Under the pieces are notes generated by a model. The model was not told where the DNA came from. It worked only from the letters and a program-made list of their open reading frames with translations, and ran no database searches. From a virus, in IMG/VR virus record IMGVR_UViG_3300013093_000001, positions 1 through 64,000 of that record: 64,000 bases of DNA; one strand, given 5' to 3'. Numbering within the stretch: position 1 is the first letter of the stretch; every line of letters begins with the position of its first letter. Below, one piece after another: positions 1-9,098 of the stretch. The translations under genes were made by a program, and so were the position numbers.

Positions 1-1
1 G

Positions 2-412
2 GGTTGGCGACTGATCCTCCACCACCCCATTGTTGTAGAAGCAATTAAGCAACGTGCTACAGGCATTGCGGAAGCGGCCAACGACATGTCAATTACGCGC
101 AACGCGGAAGAAAAAGCGGACTATGTGGTGACAATCCAGAACTGGAGTCCCAGCAGTTCGACTAGGGCCAGGGCTCGCGTCAAGACCGGCAATTTAATGG
201 CAAAGCTGGACAACGCTTCCCATTCAACGCTGTTACATGCGATGGATATGTTCCCCAGCGACCCTAAAGACAATGAGTCAGCCAGCTACAATTACGGTCA
301 CGAAGATTATCAACCCGAAGAAAAAACGATTTACCACTCCAAACAAACATTCGACAACGGGCAGACGGTGTATCGTGACAAGTCCGGTCGATTTACGCGC
401 GGACCGAAGTAA
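2..412 (+). CDS. Neck / head-tail connector protein, 5' partial
   Basis: The reading frame is open to the left window edge, so the true start lies outside; the ATG at 86 is internal. Visible residues include 'HPIVVEAIKQRATGIAEAA', followed by a basic, threonine/serine-rich segment. This resembles HK97 gp10-type neck proteins that join head and tail. It is followed after 2 bases by the tail-terminator-like gene, as expected for a neck module. The assignment rests on position and general pattern; no catalytic motif is expected. Confidence 0.6.
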   Translation, partial: GWRLILHHPIVVEAIKQRATGIAEAANDMSITRNAEEKADYVVTIQNWSPSSSTRARARVKTGNLMAKLDNASHSTLLHAMDMFPSDPKDNESASYNYGHEDYQPEEKTIYHSKQTFDNGQTVYRDKSGRFTRGPK

Positions 413-414
413 CC

Positions 415-867
415 ATGACCAGACCCTATCCCACTACAGCCCCGCCACCGACCGGTGGGCTCGCTATCAGCTACTTCACGCCATTAATGGCTCCAACGCC
501 CGTCGCAACCCGGCTGCCGCAACCAAGCAAAACCGATGACACGGTCAACGGATTCCTACGTGTTGAGTCATCTGGCGGCTTCCTGCGCGCAGATGGGTTG
601 CTGTATGACGTGGGGGTCATTTTGCACGCTTACGCGCCCAACAGCGCGGAGAGTGCGGCTGAGCAGTTGTTGGCGACCGCGTTGGGTTGGGGTGGTAACG
701 CTATGGGTACAACCATTACTCACCCCAGCAGTCAGGTTCAATACTTTGTCGCTTTTTCCCGCGTCAGTGGAGCCGGTGTTCGGCTCCAAGACCCGCTGGT
801 CAACTTGACCCGATTTGTCGGTAAGGTGTCATGGCGGCTCCAGGGCCGCTACGTCGCATCAAGCTGA
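415..867 (+). CDS. Probable tail terminator / tail completion protein
   Basis: This 150-residue protein lies between a neck protein and the major tail protein, where siphoviruses place the tail terminator that caps the tail tube. Its proline-rich N-terminus is followed by a compact alpha/beta-looking body with 'GLLYDVGVILHAYA' and a C-terminal 'VSWRLQGRYVASS' strand. The ATG at 415 follows the previous stop by 2 bases. Its last 68 bases overlap, in antisense, the 3' end of the HNH gene. The function is inferred from synteny. Confidence 0.55.
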   Translation: MTRPYPTTAPPPTGGLAISYFTPLMAPTPVATRLPQPSKTDDTVNGFLRVESSGGFLRADGLLYDVGVILHAYAPNSAESAAEQLLATALGWGGNAMGTTITHPSSQVQYFVAFSRVSGAGVRLQDPLVNLTRFVGKVSWRLQGRYVASS

Positions 868-1237
868 GGTGTTCCTCCCGGACACATAAGCGGTTCTTAC
901 ATAGGTGGGTGACTATCGCATTGACCGGTATGGGTCCGTGTATTTGCTCCCACGCCACCCTGTGAACGTAGAGCAGGCGGTGGCCGGACCAGATAGCGCC
1001 GAAGCCGCTTTTATGGCGGTACCCCGTCCACACGGAACACTGTCCGAGGGTAGGGTCGGCTGGCAGGCCACCGTAGATTTGTATGGAGTTCAGTAGGCGG
1101 TCAGTGAAGGGTGCACGGTGTCCGATCATGTTGGTGGGGCCGGGACCACCGTAGCGGCGTAGACGTTCATAGTGCATACGACACAAGTTCCGCGCATAGG
1201 CGCGTTTATCACAGATTCGGCAGCTATTCGTGCTCAT
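800..1237 (-). CDS. HNH endonuclease (antisense insertion between tail genes)
   Basis: This is a 145-residue homing-type endonuclease. It has an N-terminal zinc-knuckle (CRICDKRAYARNLCRMH) and a C-terminal HNH_3-like core 'HRVAWEQIHGPIP...THLCKNRLCVREEHL'. The minus-strand ATG has GGAGG just upstream. It sits against the direction of the structural operon and overlaps the 3' end of the tail terminator gene, typical of a mobile homing endonuclease that entered the gap before the major tail gene. Confidence 0.85.
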   Translation of the reverse strand: MSTNSCRICDKRAYARNLCRMHYERLRRYGGPGPTNMIGHRAPFTDRLLNSIQIYGGLPADPTLGQCSVWTGYRHKSGFGAIWSGHRLLYVHRVAWEQIHGPIPVNAIVTHLCKNRLCVREEHLSLMRRSGPGAAMTPYRQIGSS

Positions 1238-1306
1238 CGGCCTCCAGCGTACTAGGCAAATGAAAGGTCAGCATCGACACGCCGCACCTCAACCTGGAAA
1301 CCGGGA

Positions 1307-1312
1307 TATAAT
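1307..1312 (+). promoter_or_regulatory. Possible -10 box before the major tail gene
   Basis: A perfect TATAAT lies 45 bases before the major tail protein ATG, in the short gap left of that gene. No matching -35 box is seen at 16-18 bases, so this is only a candidate for extra transcription of an abundant subunit. Confidence 0.25.
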
Positions 1313-1356
1313 CATGTCACGCTTCCCAGTAAGTTCCGTCAACAGGAAGAGGAATT

Positions 1357-1953
1357 ATGAGTTACCCAGTTTTCGGGCAGGAACTCCAGGTCATGGAGGT
1401 CGCTGCTCCGCTCCCCAAGGTCAGCGGTGGCGTACTGTACGCTCCGCTCGGTACCACCCTCCCCAGCGACGCGACGACCGCGATTGGTGCACCGTTTGTG
1501 ACGTTGGGTCGTGTTTCGAATGAGGGTGTGGACCGTACCGAGGACCGTGGTCAGGTAGAGGTATTCGACTGGGGAACCAACTTGGTTGCCAGCTTGCAGG
1601 ACAAGTACGCGCTGACCATCAAGTTCAAGCTGCTGCAGATCGCTAACGCGGACGTGACTCGCGCTGTCCGAGGTAAGAGCAACGTCGGCGTTACCGCCGC
1701 CACCCTCAGCAGCGGCAACCTGATCACCAGTGCTCTTAACCCGACGCTGCTCGACACGGGCGTGTGGGTCATCGACGCATACTACATGGCGCAGTCCATG
1801 CGGCTGGTCTTGCCCAATGCCCGGGTCGTGCAAGTCGGACCTGTGCAGTGGGCAAGCAAGCAGTTGACCATGTACGACCTGACACTTCGTCCGTTCCCCG
1901 ACACCAACGGCAACCACGCCTATGAGTACTGGAACGACGGTCAGGTGCTGTGA
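1357..1953 (+). CDS. Major tail protein
   Basis: This 198-residue protein would form the tail tube. It precedes the two tail assembly chaperone frames and the tape measure gene, the invariant order in siphoviruses. It contains 'DRTEDRGQVEVFDWGTN', a pattern seen in actinophage major tail subunits, and a conserved C-terminal strand region 'LTMYDLTLRPFPD'. A strong ribosome binding site (AGGAAGAGG) precedes the ATG. The stop overlaps the GTG start of the next gene. Confidence 0.85.
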   Translation: MSYPVFGQELQVMEVAAPLPKVSGGVLYAPLGTTLPSDATTAIGAPFVTLGRVSNEGVDRTEDRGQVEVFDWGTNLVASLQDKYALTIKFKLLQIANADVTRAVRGKSNVGVTAATLSSGNLITSALNPTLLDTGVWVIDAYYMAQSMRLVLPNARVVQVGPVQWASKQLTMYDLTLRPFPDTNGNHAYEYWNDGQVL

Positions 1954-2375
1954 CAACCAGCACCAGGAAAGTTACACCCCGTAAGTCTGCACGGAAGGCC
2001 GCACGTCCCGTCAACAAAGAAGTTGACGGGACTGCGGTCACACCGCCTGAGCGGTTTGACTTACCGGAGCAGCAAGACGATCAGCACCCAGCGTATGGAA
2101 AGCGCCGGTTGTACCGGTATCAACCCAAAGGTGGGCAACCGGAGATTGTCTTTCCGCATATCACAACGGTTTCTGTCAATCCCAAATTCTTCTGGCGTAT
2201 TTACCCGATGAATGAGATGTTCCAGAGTTTTGAGTGGATGATTCAGGCTGAAGTACCGCGTGATATTCAAGCGCAGGTCATGGACTTGAATGATCGGGAA
2301 CAGGCCGACTTTTTCAGGGGATGGTTTTCTGACATCACCGCGCCGCAGGGGGTTTCTCCGCCGGGGGAATCATAA
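1950..2375 (+). CDS. Tail assembly chaperone, upstream frame (gpG-like)
   Basis: This 141-residue product lies between the major tail and tape measure genes, where chaperones coat the tape measure during tail assembly. The GTG start overlaps the preceding TGA. The N-terminus is basic and the centre carries 'NPKFFWRIYPMNEMFQSFEWM'-type aromatic segments. Its 3' end contains runs of G that could allow a -1 shift into the next frame, which overlaps by one base at TAATG. Confidence 0.75.
   Translation: MTTSTRKVTPRKSARKAARPVNKEVDGTAVTPPERFDLPEQQDDQHPAYGKRRLYRYQPKGGQPEIVFPHITTVSVNPKFFWRIYPMNEMFQSFEWMIQAEVPRDIQAQVMDLNDREQADFFRGWFSDITAPQGVSPPGES
2348..2369 (+). other. Candidate -1 ribosomal frameshift region (G/GT chaperone)
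   Basis: Two heptamers in the upstream frame could support a -1 slip: G.GGG.GTT at 2348-2354 and G.GGG.GAA at 2363-2369. The -1 frame is open from 2333 onward, so slippage at either joins the 141-residue frame to the 126-residue frame. G/GT frameshifting is conserved in long-tailed phages. Neither heptamer is a perfect XXXYYYZ, so the exact site is uncertain. Confidence 0.45.
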
Positions 2376-2755
2376 TGCTGGGCTGGGTCGTCGGCAAGCA
2401 CTGGCACGCGTTGGTCAGGGATGTCCTGGCGTTGGGGTACAAATCCGGCGACATGTTCAAAAGTTTGGACTTGGCAGAAATGTTGTCCATTGTTGTGGCG
2501 GCCCCACCCGGTAGCAGTGTGAGGTTTGCGTTGGATGAAGGCTGGTCCCGCACCGATCATTTGCTCGCAAATTTGCAAGAGGGTAATGCGGGGTTAGCGG
2601 ATTTGACGAAACCCTATGAGCGTCCTGGTCAACGAGCCGGTACTTCCTTCGGTAATGCGGATGTGATGACGTGGGAAGAGATGGACGAAATGGACCGCCG
2701 TCGTGCGTCACAGGTTGAGGTTGCCCAACCCGCGTCGAATGTGAGGGTATTTTGA
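2375..2755 (+). CDS. Tail assembly chaperone, downstream frame (T-like)
   Basis: This frame encodes the C-terminal extension of the frameshifted chaperone, or a separate 126-residue protein from its own ATG inside TAATG. It is mostly helical, with acidic 'TWEEMDEMDRRRAS' near the end, and it runs into the tape measure start (TTGA overlap). By family knowledge the longer fusion product binds tape measure and tail tube subunits. Confidence 0.7.
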   Translation: MLGWVVGKHWHALVRDVLALGYKSGDMFKSLDLAEMLSIVVAAPPGSSVRFALDEGWSRTDHLLANLQEGNAGLADLTKPYERPGQRAGTSFGNADVMTWEEMDEMDRRRASQVEVAQPASNVRVF

Positions 2756-5700
2756 CCGCCGCCGCTGGGGGAGAATTAGGGACAGTTTGGGTTAACGTCG
2801 TCCCGTCGATGGCTGGCGTGGTTGCCAGGATGACAGCTGAGGGTAAGCAGGCTGGCGATAAGTTCTCCAGCAGCTTTATGAATACCTTCAAGGGGATCGT
2901 TGAGGGTGACAATCCGGGTGCTGATTTCGGTAACAAGTTCATGCTCTCAGCCATGGAGGCGGTTGCCAGTACCGCTACGGATCGCATGCGGGATGCAATC
3001 AAAGGTGTCGGTAGCGCCGCCGCGACGACGATGATGTCGGAATTTGACTCCGTTGTTCATGGTCAGATGCCGAGTTTCATGCAGGCGTTTGACTTGCTGG
3101 AAGACAGCACAATGAAGCTCGTCAAAGCAATCCCGCTAATCGGGGGTGCTTTTGCTGGAACCATTGAAACAGTGTTGCCCTATTTCGATCAATTCAAGGA
3201 AATGGGTGGTCAACTGACTGACACGTTACTGGAAATCGGTAACGAGTATCAGGAAGTGGCCCGTAAGGTTGCCTCTCAGGGCATGGACTTCAGCCAGATC
3301 GATAATTTGACTAACGCCGTCAGGGACATCATGGCGTCCGGTGCAATTCTGCACTTTGAGGACGTTGGCAATACAATCGGTCGGCTGGGTCAGAATATAG
3401 AGGGTCTGAACCTTGGTCAACTCAAAGAACTGACTAAAACGATGGCCGAGTCCATTGAGTTGGTCGGTAAGTATGACCCCACCCAGTTTGCTGGCGCGAT
3501 CAATGCCTTCTCAATTCCGGCTGAGAAAGCCAATGAGGCTCTTATCCACTTGACGAATATGTCAGAAAAAACTGGCATCTCAATGGTCAAGTTGCTGGGC
3601 GATATGAAAACTTCCGGCGCCGCCTTGAGGGAGTTGGGTTACGGCTTGGATCAGACGGCGGCAATTTTTGCGTTGATGGAAAAGGGTGGCGACCAGGCGC
3701 TGCGTGCCTCGTTCCTATTTAACCGCGCTGTTAAGGAATTCCTCAAGGAGGGGAAAGTTCCGAAAGACGCGATGAAATCTCTGCTAGAAGTCACGAAGGA
3801 AATGATTAGCAATGGCGAGGGTGATGCCGCCATTAAGATGCTCTACACGTATTTCGGTGACCGTGGCGCTACCTTCATTAAAGATGCTGTTGAGCGCGGC
3901 CTGCTGAAACCAGCTGATATGCAAGCCGCTATGGCCGGTCTGGACGACAGCCTTGAAGGGCAGTTGGAGAAAACCAAGTCCCTGGGAGATGCAGTAGAAA
4001 TTATCGGCCAGCAGATGCGGGCGGCTTTAGAGCCAGCTGGGATCGGTCTCGCTCAGAATCTCGTCAAGATGGGTAATTCCATCTCGACCTGGTTGGCTAA
4101 GCATCAGGGTGACATTGCTACATGGGCAGCTAATTGTGAGAGCATTTTTGTTGACGTGATGGGCAGAGCGGCCAACTTTTTCGGTGACCTGATGAATTTC
4201 ATCGGACCGTTCATTGACTTCACAATTAAATGGGTGGCTCAACTCAGTGATCTGACAGCGCAATTCGTTCACATGTTCACCTATCTAGGTGCAAACATTC
4301 CTATATTCAAGGACAGTCGTTTCGGTCATTTCTTCCAATCCGCTAATGACGCGGTCAACCAGTTCTCGAAAATGGCTGAGCGTGCAGAATTTTTCGACTG
4401 GGCCGGAATGATCAACACAGGTGATGAAAAGCTACACCAATTCACTGGTGTTGTTTTGCCGCAACTCACGGCTGGTCTGGCTGACTCAGCGCAGGGATTC
4501 AAAAATCTTCAAGATGCTACGAACGCATACTTGACGGGAATTGACAGCGGTGACCTTAATCAAGCGTTTAAGCCGCTACTTGATGCTGAAGGTAAGTTTG
4601 CGGGTAAGGACGCTGAGCATCCGCTGTTCCGGTTATTGGGTGATAAGAAGCATTGGGATGAAGTAAAAGCAGCGTTGATGGACCTGGGCGTGGCAGCGAA
4701 AATTGATGCCCAGGGTGTCGTATATGAGTTGAGCTATGTTGGCGACAAAGCCAACAAGGCCCGGACGATGATGGAAGAGTTTTTCAAGACAATGCAGGAA
4801 GACTCCAAACCCGTCAAGCAGGGTTTGGAACCGGTGGACGGGGACGGCAATGCCGTTAAGGACACTAGCGACCTCGTCGGTCCAGGTACGCAGAAGCTGA
4901 CTATTGATGCCAGCGGTAACATTTCTGGGCTTTTACCGCCTGGTGTCGTTGCTGGTCCTGGTGGTGTTCCAACACCGGCTTACATGCTGCCAGGTAGCCT
5001 TCCCGCTGCGCCGCAAATACCGGCACTTGATCCGAATATTCTGACCGGTCCTTACGGTAGGTTGCCTGGTGGTGTAGGACCGGCAACCTCGCCGTCTTCG
5101 ACACCTGCTGCGCCGTCAGGGCAACCAATGTCACTGCCCCCGTTTAGTGGTGCACCAAGTCAGGCTAATATAGCTGGTTACATTTTTCAGGCCGCTAAAT
5201 CAGTTGGTTTCAGCGACAGTGACGCGACGAAAATTGTTGCGTACTCTGTTGGAGAAAGTAGCCTTAACCCCAGCATTAGTGGCGGTCCGCAGGTTCCACA
5301 GGGGGGTACGCCTGCCGCTAACCCAGAGGATGACACGGTTCGGGGCTTGTTCCAGGAAAAGCCGGACTTTCTTCGGAGTGCCGGGGTTGACCCCTACGCG
5401 GGTGGTTCTGTAACGGAGAACGTGCAGGCCTATCTGACTCACCTACTTGAGAACAGAAACGCCACTGGTTTTAATGGCAACTCCTTCGGCCCAGCAGGAA
5501 CCATTGAAAATATGCTCGCGGCGACGAGTAAGGGTGGTCCGTTAGGTACCAACCCCATCAGTCCACATTGGGAAGATTTTCAGAAAACTGCTGCTGATTT
5601 ACTGAAGCAGCAGCAGCCGTCGAATGCGCCTACACCAGTCATGCCTTCTGGTACGCCGTCGCAACCACTCTATACAATGCCCGCACCGAACATGTCGGGT

Positions 5701-8700
5701 GGACCGCCCAAGGGAACTTTGAATGATCCGCTGTACGTAATCGTGACATCCGGTGGCGCGGGGTCTGCCGCGTCTGTCAGCAACAGCGGTCTGGCTACAC
5801 CGGGCTTAACTACGGGTGGTGTACCACTAATCATTCCGAACACTAGCGGTAGCCTGGGTAACTCTCACCTGGGTAGCGGGTCTGCACCCGGTCCTGGCAG
5901 CAGCCCCAACACTCATCATGGTAGCGGGACACCACCCGGTCCTTCCGCGTCACACACGGCTCCTGGTTCCCACACCGCGCCTGGTTCCCACACTGCTCCC
6001 GACGGGCAACAGCACACGCCGGGAACGGGGGCTTGGTCGTGGAAGAAAGGCAACACGCTCGTCGGTCCTCTGCTGGCTACGGAACCAGAAGGTGCTGGTC
6101 CCGAGGGTGCTACCGGATATGAGTGGTTCCCCGGCGCTACACCTACCGACGCAACAGCAGCCCAAGTCAATGGTGTCAATGGTAGTGGGTCGGCGATTCC
6201 AGGCGGCAGTTTCGGTCCGTTCCCCGTTAGCGACCCCCGTTATGGGCAGCAAAATCCTGATCGTGCTAAATACGATCAGCAACTGCACGCAAAGTGGGAT
6301 TCAATCCTCTCGGGTACACCGGTGTCCATTTACGACATTGAATCCCTACCCAAAAACGCGCAAGATTATATTGCGGCCCACCCGGAATCCATCAAGCATG
6401 GGCTCAACAAATTACAAGAAACTCAGAGTCTAGACCGCGACGGTAATCTTTATGACGGGAAGAGTGGTGTTCTTCCTTTCGGCGGCGTCAATGACCTGCT
6501 TAAAGGACAGCCTTCTAAGAAAAACGTCACGCCGAGGACTTTCTTCAATGCGGAGGACCAGAAGACGTGGGATGCGATTGCCGACTGGTTCTCAAAGACC
6601 AGCGATCACGGCATTGGCGTACCTGACGGCCTAGCTGACCTGTGGAATCAAATTGTTGACACACCATCAGTTTGGGACATGGTGAAGGATTCGTGGCTGT
6701 TTTATCAAAATCCTGATAACAACCAGCCGCCGCTGCCCGGAGGTCCAGATAACACACCTGTCCATGTAGAGCCGCCGCCGCCGCCTGCTCACCACCAGTA
6801 CGGACAGTTCCCTTGGGAACAAACTCCGCATCATTTTGGTGGGATGATTGGTTTTTCCGGCGGCGGTGACACCGTATCGGTCAAAACGAATCCAATACCC
6901 GGTATCGGATATCCAGGAATGGGTGCAAGTTCCAGTATCGAATTGTACCGAAAACCCGATGGTACGTGGACCTCTACGGACCCGACCTGGGCACACCTCA
7001 TCAATCGGGAGTCTTCCGGTATCTCAAACATCATTCAGCAGATTACTGATGTCAACAGCGGCGGCAATGAAGCAGAGGGTTTATTTCAAATCACTCCAGA
7101 AAATTGGCGGCTGCTGGGTGGTACCGCTTACGCGCCTACCCCAAGGCAGGCAACGCCGCAGCAGCAGGCCGAGATTGCGGCGAAGTTGTTTAGTATCAAC
7201 CCCAACGGCAAAGACTGGGGTGCAAATCTGCCGGGGAGGGAGTCCAGTGCTGGTTTACAGAGCGGCCTTCGTTTAACGCCGCAATCCCCAGTGTTACCTG
7301 GCTTCACCGGTGGCGGTAGTCCCTGGGTTCAGGGTAGTTGGTTGCCGGGGCGCGACACCATTCCTGCTGCGCTTGAGGTCGGTGAATATGTTGTGCGTCG
7401 AGATCAGGCTCAAAAGCACAAGGGACTGTTGGACGCTGTCAATTACGGCCTTAAGGGTTTCGCCGGGGGCGGTTCTGTCGCTATCGACACCACTGGCGCC
7501 CAGGTGGACACAATTGCGGCGACAGAAGCAATCGCACAGGTGTTCCCCGGTGTCAGCAGTTTTGGCCTCTATCATGGTCCTGACGGCTATAACGAACACA
7601 GTTCCGGAGAGGCTGTGGACGTTATGGTCGGCAACGATACGGCTCTGGGTAATGCGGTGGCGAGCTTTGTGCTGGCAAACAGTCAAGCGTTGGGTGTTGA
7701 GTATGCGTTGTGGCAGCAAACGCAGTGGAATCCTGACGGTACATCGTCTCGTATGAGTGATCGTGGTTCGCCGACGCAGAACCACATGGATCATGTTCAC
7801 GTTAGGACGCAAGGTGGTGGCTTCCCGCAAGGGGGTGGTCCCGGTCCGCAGGGAACGGGAGACATGCCAGCGGGCACGTCCTCCACGCCAGCGCCAGCAG
7901 CCTATGGGTTTACCTTTGCTGGAATGAATGGCGGCGGCGGCGGGTACGGCGGCGGCGGCGGGTACGGCGGCGGCGGCGGGTACGGCGGCGGCGGCGGGTA
8001 CGGCGGCGGCGGCGGCGGTTTAACGTATGCGACGTTATCTGGTGCTATCAAGGGAGGTGGTCAGGAGCCAAATTACAGCAACGACCCAGAATTTGTTCCT
8101 TCAGGTAGTTTACCGTTTGGGCCAACAACGCCGAGCGGGGTGCGATATGAACCCGCACCCTATGACACGACGAAGAAAGCCTATGCCGATTGGGAATTAC
8201 GCCGTTTGCGGCACGCGAATAAAATGGCTGCCCGGCCACAAGAAGACGCATCAGACGACCTCAAATTGACGGAGTTGCAAACGAAATATGACAACGCTGA
8301 CACCGTGTATAGAGCTCGCGAAAAGGAGTATGAGGCGCTAACGCCGCAGGAGCAGAACGTACGAAGCCAAGAATTCATTGGCGACGGTAAGAATAGCTTG
8401 CAGTCGTTGGCTGCGGCTGCTAACGCAGCAAACGCGGAGTTGGAGAAGTTCAAGACGAGCCTCACTACGAAGCGTGGTGAGCGGGAAATTGAGGATCAGG
8501 TTCCAGACGAGAGTCTTGAGGGTCCGACGCCGTACAAACCCAAGGGTGGTGCTGCCAAACAGACCCCTGACAAGAATGCTGAGCGTTTCGGCTCTGGATT
8601 CACGCGCGGTATTTTGCAGGAGTTAGGTTTTCCAGAGGTATTCGGCAAGCCGCCAAATCAGTGGGGCAGCGTCAAGCTGGGCGAAAATGTCCTCGGCGCT

Positions 8701-9054
8701 TTTATGAGCATCTTTACTAACCCGTTGCAGGGTGGACCGCAGAATGGGCAGAGTTTGCTGGACATGTTCGGTGGTGGCGCCGCAGAGTTGGGTGGACCGC
8801 AACTGAAAATCAAAATCCCGGCAAGAAATGATAGAGACCCGACCGGTGCCGCGAATGCTGATTTACCTGGCAGGATGACTGACAATAGGGACACAAGGCC
8901 GGGAAGGTCGCAGAATAACAACCACACTGTCAACTATTTTCACGATCAGCGCGGGGCTGTCGTAGGATCAGGTGAAACAGCAGATTTCGTGACTCAACAA
9001 ATATCCCAGGCGGCGAAGCTGGTCAGTTCGTTTACGCGCGCAATCCCGGCGTGA
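2752..9054 (+). CDS. Tape measure protein with three embedded cell-wall hydrolase-like modules
   Basis: At 2100 residues this sets tail length and travels in the tail lumen. The N-terminal third is a helical core. Near 805-925 is a lysozyme-like segment with 'SVGESSLNP' (candidate Glu835) and 'GLFQ'. Near 1413-1490 is a transglycosylase-like domain with 'INRESSG' (Glu1420) and 'GLFQITPENW' (1443-1452). Near 1590-1690 is a LAS-type metallopeptidase motif: His1616-X6-Asp1623 and His1681-Val-His1683. Low-complexity linkers include TAPGSH repeats near 1065-1085 and GGGGGY repeats at 1727-1756. The TTG start overlaps the previous stop. Such modules are thought to help DNA cross the peptidoglycan. 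Confidence 0.92.
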   Translation: MTAAAGGELGTVWVNVVPSMAGVVARMTAEGKQAGDKFSSSFMNTFKGIVEGDNPGADFGNKFMLSAMEAVASTATDRMRDAIKGVGSAAATTMMSEFDSVVHGQMPSFMQAFDLLEDSTMKLVKAIPLIGGAFAGTIETVLPYFDQFKEMGGQLTDTLLEIGNEYQEVARKVASQGMDFSQIDNLTNAVRDIMASGAILHFEDVGNTIGRLGQNIEGLNLGQLKELTKTMAESIELVGKYDPTQFAGAINAFSIPAEKANEALIHLTNMSEKTGISMVKLLGDMKTSGAALRELGYGLDQTAAIFALMEKGGDQALRASFLFNRAVKEFLKEGKVPKDAMKSLLEVTKEMISNGEGDAAIKMLYTYFGDRGATFIKDAVERGLLKPADMQAAMAGLDDSLEGQLEKTKSLGDAVEIIGQQMRAALEPAGIGLAQNLVKMGNSISTWLAKHQGDIATWAANCESIFVDVMGRAANFFGDLMNFIGPFIDFTIKWVAQLSDLTAQFVHMFTYLGANIPIFKDSRFGHFFQSANDAVNQFSKMAERAEFFDWAGMINTGDEKLHQFTGVVLPQLTAGLADSAQGFKNLQDATNAYLTGIDSGDLNQAFKPLLDAEGKFAGKDAEHPLFRLLGDKKHWDEVKAALMDLGVAAKIDAQGVVYELSYVGDKANKARTMMEEFFKTMQEDSKPVKQGLEPVDGDGNAVKDTSDLVGPGTQKLTIDASGNISGLLPPGVVAGPGGVPTPAYMLPGSLPAAPQIPALDPNILTGPYGRLPGGVGPATSPSSTPAAPSGQPMSLPPFSGAPSQANIAGYIFQAAKSVGFSDSDATKIVAYSVGESSLNPSISGGPQVPQGGTPAANPEDDTVRGLFQEKPDFLRSAGVDPYAGGSVTENVQAYLTHLLENRNATGFNGNSFGPAGTIENMLAATSKGGPLGTNPISPHWEDFQKTAADLLKQQQPSNAPTPVMPSGTPSQPLYTMPAPNMSGGPPKGTLNDPLYVIVTSGGAGSAASVSNSGLATPGLTTGGVPLIIPNTSGSLGNSHLGSGSAPGPGSSPNTHHGSGTPPGPSASHTAPGSHTAPGSHTAPDGQQHTPGTGAWSWKKGNTLVGPLLATEPEGAGPEGATGYEWFPGATPTDATAAQVNGVNGSGSAIPGGSFGPFPVSDPRYGQQNPDRAKYDQQLHAKWDSILSGTPVSIYDIESLPKNAQDYIAAHPESIKHGLNKLQETQSLDRDGNLYDGKSGVLPFGGVNDLLKGQPSKKNVTPRTFFNAEDQKTWDAIADWFSKTSDHGIGVPDGLADLWNQIVDTPSVWDMVKDSWLFYQNPDNNQPPLPGGPDNTPVHVEPPPPPAHHQYGQFPWEQTPHHFGGMIGFSGGGDTVSVKTNPIPGIGYPGMGASSSIELYRKPDGTWTSTDPTWAHLINRESSGISNIIQQITDVNSGGNEAEGLFQITPENWRLLGGTAYAPTPRQATPQQQAEIAAKLFSINPNGKDWGANLPGRESSAGLQSGLRLTPQSPVLPGFTGGGSPWVQGSWLPGRDTIPAALEVGEYVVRRDQAQKHKGLLDAVNYGLKGFAGGGSVAIDTTGAQVDTIAATEAIAQVFPGVSSFGLYHGPDGYNEHSSGEAVDVMVGNDTALGNAVASFVLANSQALGVEYALWQQTQWNPDGTSSRMSDRGSPTQNHMDHVHVRTQGGGFPQGGGPGPQGTGDMPAGTSSTPAPAAYGFTFAGMNGGGGGYGGGGGYGGGGGYGGGGGYGGGGGGLTYATLSGAIKGGGQEPNYSNDPEFVPSGSLPFGPTTPSGVRYEPAPYDTTKKAYADWELRRLRHANKMAARPQEDASDDLKLTELQTKYDNADTVYRAREKEYEALTPQEQNVRSQEFIGDGKNSLQSLAAAANAANAELEKFKTSLTTKRGEREIEDQVPDESLEGPTPYKPKGGAAKQTPDKNAERFGSGFTRGILQELGFPEVFGKPPNQWGSVKLGENVLGAFMSIFTNPLQGGPQNGQSLLDMFGGGAAELGGPQLKIKIPARNDRDPTGAANADLPGRMTDNRDTRPGRSQNNNHTVNYFHDQRGAVVGSGETADFVTQQISQAAKLVSSFTRAIPA
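7930..8019 (+). repeat. 18-bp tandem repeat encoding GGGGGY
   Basis: Four near-identical copies of GGCGGCGGCGGCGGGTAC are followed by a glycine-only partial copy, all in frame inside the tape measure gene just after the LAS peptidase-like module. They encode a flexible Gly/Tyr linker and could change copy number by slippage. Confidence 0.9.
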
Positions 9055-9098
9055 CGTAGAGCCGGTAGTTTCAAATAATAAATTGTATCGGAGCGGCT

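Noticed and set aside
1339-1956. 205-residue minus-strand frame opposite the major tail gene
   Set aside because: It mirrors a well-supported tail gene, has no ribosome site and reads as low-complexity His/Val/Arg sequence.
7294-7830. 178-residue minus-strand frame inside the tape measure gene
   Set aside because: Shadow of the LAS-peptidase-like region; composition is Arg/Thr-rich and no start signal exists.
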